From Pseudomonadota bacterium (GTDB lineage: Bacteria; Pseudomonadota; Gammaproteobacteria; UBA4575), in NCBI GenBank assembly GCA_009839635.1, contig VXPJ01000117.1, forward strand, positions 1 to 14,460: a stretch of 14,460 nt of DNA, in the 5' to 3' direction. Positions 13,852 to 14,460 of this stretch are shown piece by piece (the stretch's first letter is position 1; each line of letters opens with the position of its first letter). The translations under genes were made by a program, and so were the position numbers. Below the pieces are notes generated by a model, which saw only the letters and a list, made by a program, of their open reading frames with translations, did no database searches and was not told the DNA's origin.

Positions 13852-14460
13852 ATGAACACATCCGCACAGCACTACGAGGTCATCGTCATCGGTGGCGGAC
13901 ACGCCGGCACCGAGGCGGCGCTCGTGGCTGCGCGCATGGGATGTCGCACGCTGCTGGTGACCCACAACCTCGAGACCCTCGGGCAGATGAGCTGCAACCC
14001 GGCCATCGGCGGGATCGGCAAGAGCCACCTGGTCCGGGAAATCGATGCCATGGGCGGGGCCATGGCGCTGGCGGCTGACCGTGCCGGGATCCAGTTCCGT
14101 ATCCTGAACTCGCGCAAGGGCCCGGCGGTTCGCGCTACCCGGGCGCAGGCGGACCGGGCCCTGTACAAGGCCGCTATCCGCGAGCTGCTGGAGAACCAGG
14201 AAGGCCTGCAGCTCTTCCAGGCCGCGGTCGATGACCTGGTGGTCGAGCAGGATGCCGTGCGCGGGGTTGTCACCCAGTCCGGTCTGCGGTTCGAAGCACC
14301 GTCCGTGGTGCTGACCACCGGCACGTTTCTGGGTGGCAAGATCCATGTCGGCGACATCCAGTACGGCGCCGGGCGCGGCCGCGGCCCCCCCGCCCCAACA
14401 AGCGGGCCCGTGGTGTATACAAAAAAAAAACGCCCCCAGAACGAGAAGACAACAGTGTTT
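13852..14460 (+). CDS. mnmG: tRNA modification enzyme MnmG, 5' part only
   Basis: FAD-dependent partner of MnmE in U34 modification. About the first 180 residues of a roughly 630-residue protein are present. The dinucleotide-binding motif GGGHAGTEAA starts at residue 14. Next comes MSCNPAIGGIGKSHLVREID, with the conserved cysteine C48 and a serine where most relatives have glycine (usually GKGHL). ILNSRKGPAVRATRAQADR and TTGTFLGGKIHVG follow. After about 14377 the expected GGRAGDPPS pattern decays and the last ~65 bases match nothing. The frame stays open to the edge, but its end should not be trusted. It is probably cotranscribed with mnmE. Confidence 0.93.
   Translation, partial: MNTSAQHYEVIVIGGGHAGTEAALVAARMGCRTLLVTHNLETLGQMSCNPAIGGIGKSHLVREIDAMGGAMALAADRAGIQFRILNSRKGPAVRATRAQADRALYKAAIRELLENQEGLQLFQAAVDDLVVEQDAVRGVVTQSGLRFEAPSVVLTTGTFLGGKIHVGDIQYGAGRGRGPPAPTSGPVVYTKKKRPQNEKTTVF
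14377..14460. other. likely low-quality sequence at the window end
   Basis: MnmG similarity breaks down here: the conserved GRAGDPP is replaced by GRGRGPP and is followed by unrelated residues. The stretch has a run of C/G bases (14383-14395), ten A bases (14421-14430) and an abrupt change of composition. This looks like read-end error or an assembly edge rather than a real gene change. Confidence 0.6.

Overview
This window is the chromosomal replication-origin neighbourhood of a GC-rich gammaproteobacterium. The gene order rpmH-rnpA-yidD-yidC-mnmE-mnmG runs rightward, and dnaA-dnaN-recF-gyrB runs leftward, with the two arms diverging between dnaA and rpmH. GyrB carries the long insert in its C-terminal half that is usual in Gammaproteobacteria, and AmpG, YidC and MnmE all resemble their gammaproteobacterial counterparts. 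A member of the Chromatiales is my best guess, but that is inference only.

Left part (1-2800): an AmpG-type muropeptide permease on the plus strand converges on a leftward two-gene unit. That unit is an orphan ParA-like ATPase overlapping a YafK-type (YkuD-fold) L,D-transpeptidase. A 235-base AT-rich gap separates it from xthA (exonuclease III) and holds a plausible parA promoter whose -35 and -10 boxes lie in two copies of a short repeat.

Centre (2789-9795): xthA, gyrB, recF, dnaN and dnaA all point left. Two ParB-binding (parS-type) palindromes lie inside recF. One is a perfect 16-base match to the classical site and the other matches its inner 14 bases. The 197-base dnaN/dnaA spacer is AT-rich, has an exact DnaA box, tandem 9-mers and inverted repeats, and is the best candidate for oriC and for the dnaN promoter. 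The 186-base dnaA/rpmH spacer has divergent promoters but no good DnaA box.

Right part (9982-14460): a tightly packed unit for ribosome protein L34, RNase P protein, membrane-protein insertion (YidD, YidC) and tRNA U34 modification (MnmE with MnmG). Several start codons are non-ATG. MnmG is cut by the window end, and its last ~80 bases look like poor-quality sequence rather than gene.

Together the genes start replication (DnaA), clamp and repair DNA (DnaN, RecF, XthA), control supercoiling (GyrB), and make and decorate the translation and membrane machinery. I see no mobile element, CRISPR array, rRNA or tRNA, and no gene-free stretch over 300 bases. I did not find a new multi-gene system; the most interesting points are the parS pair, the candidate origin, and the parA/transpeptidase pair with its repeat-bearing promoter.
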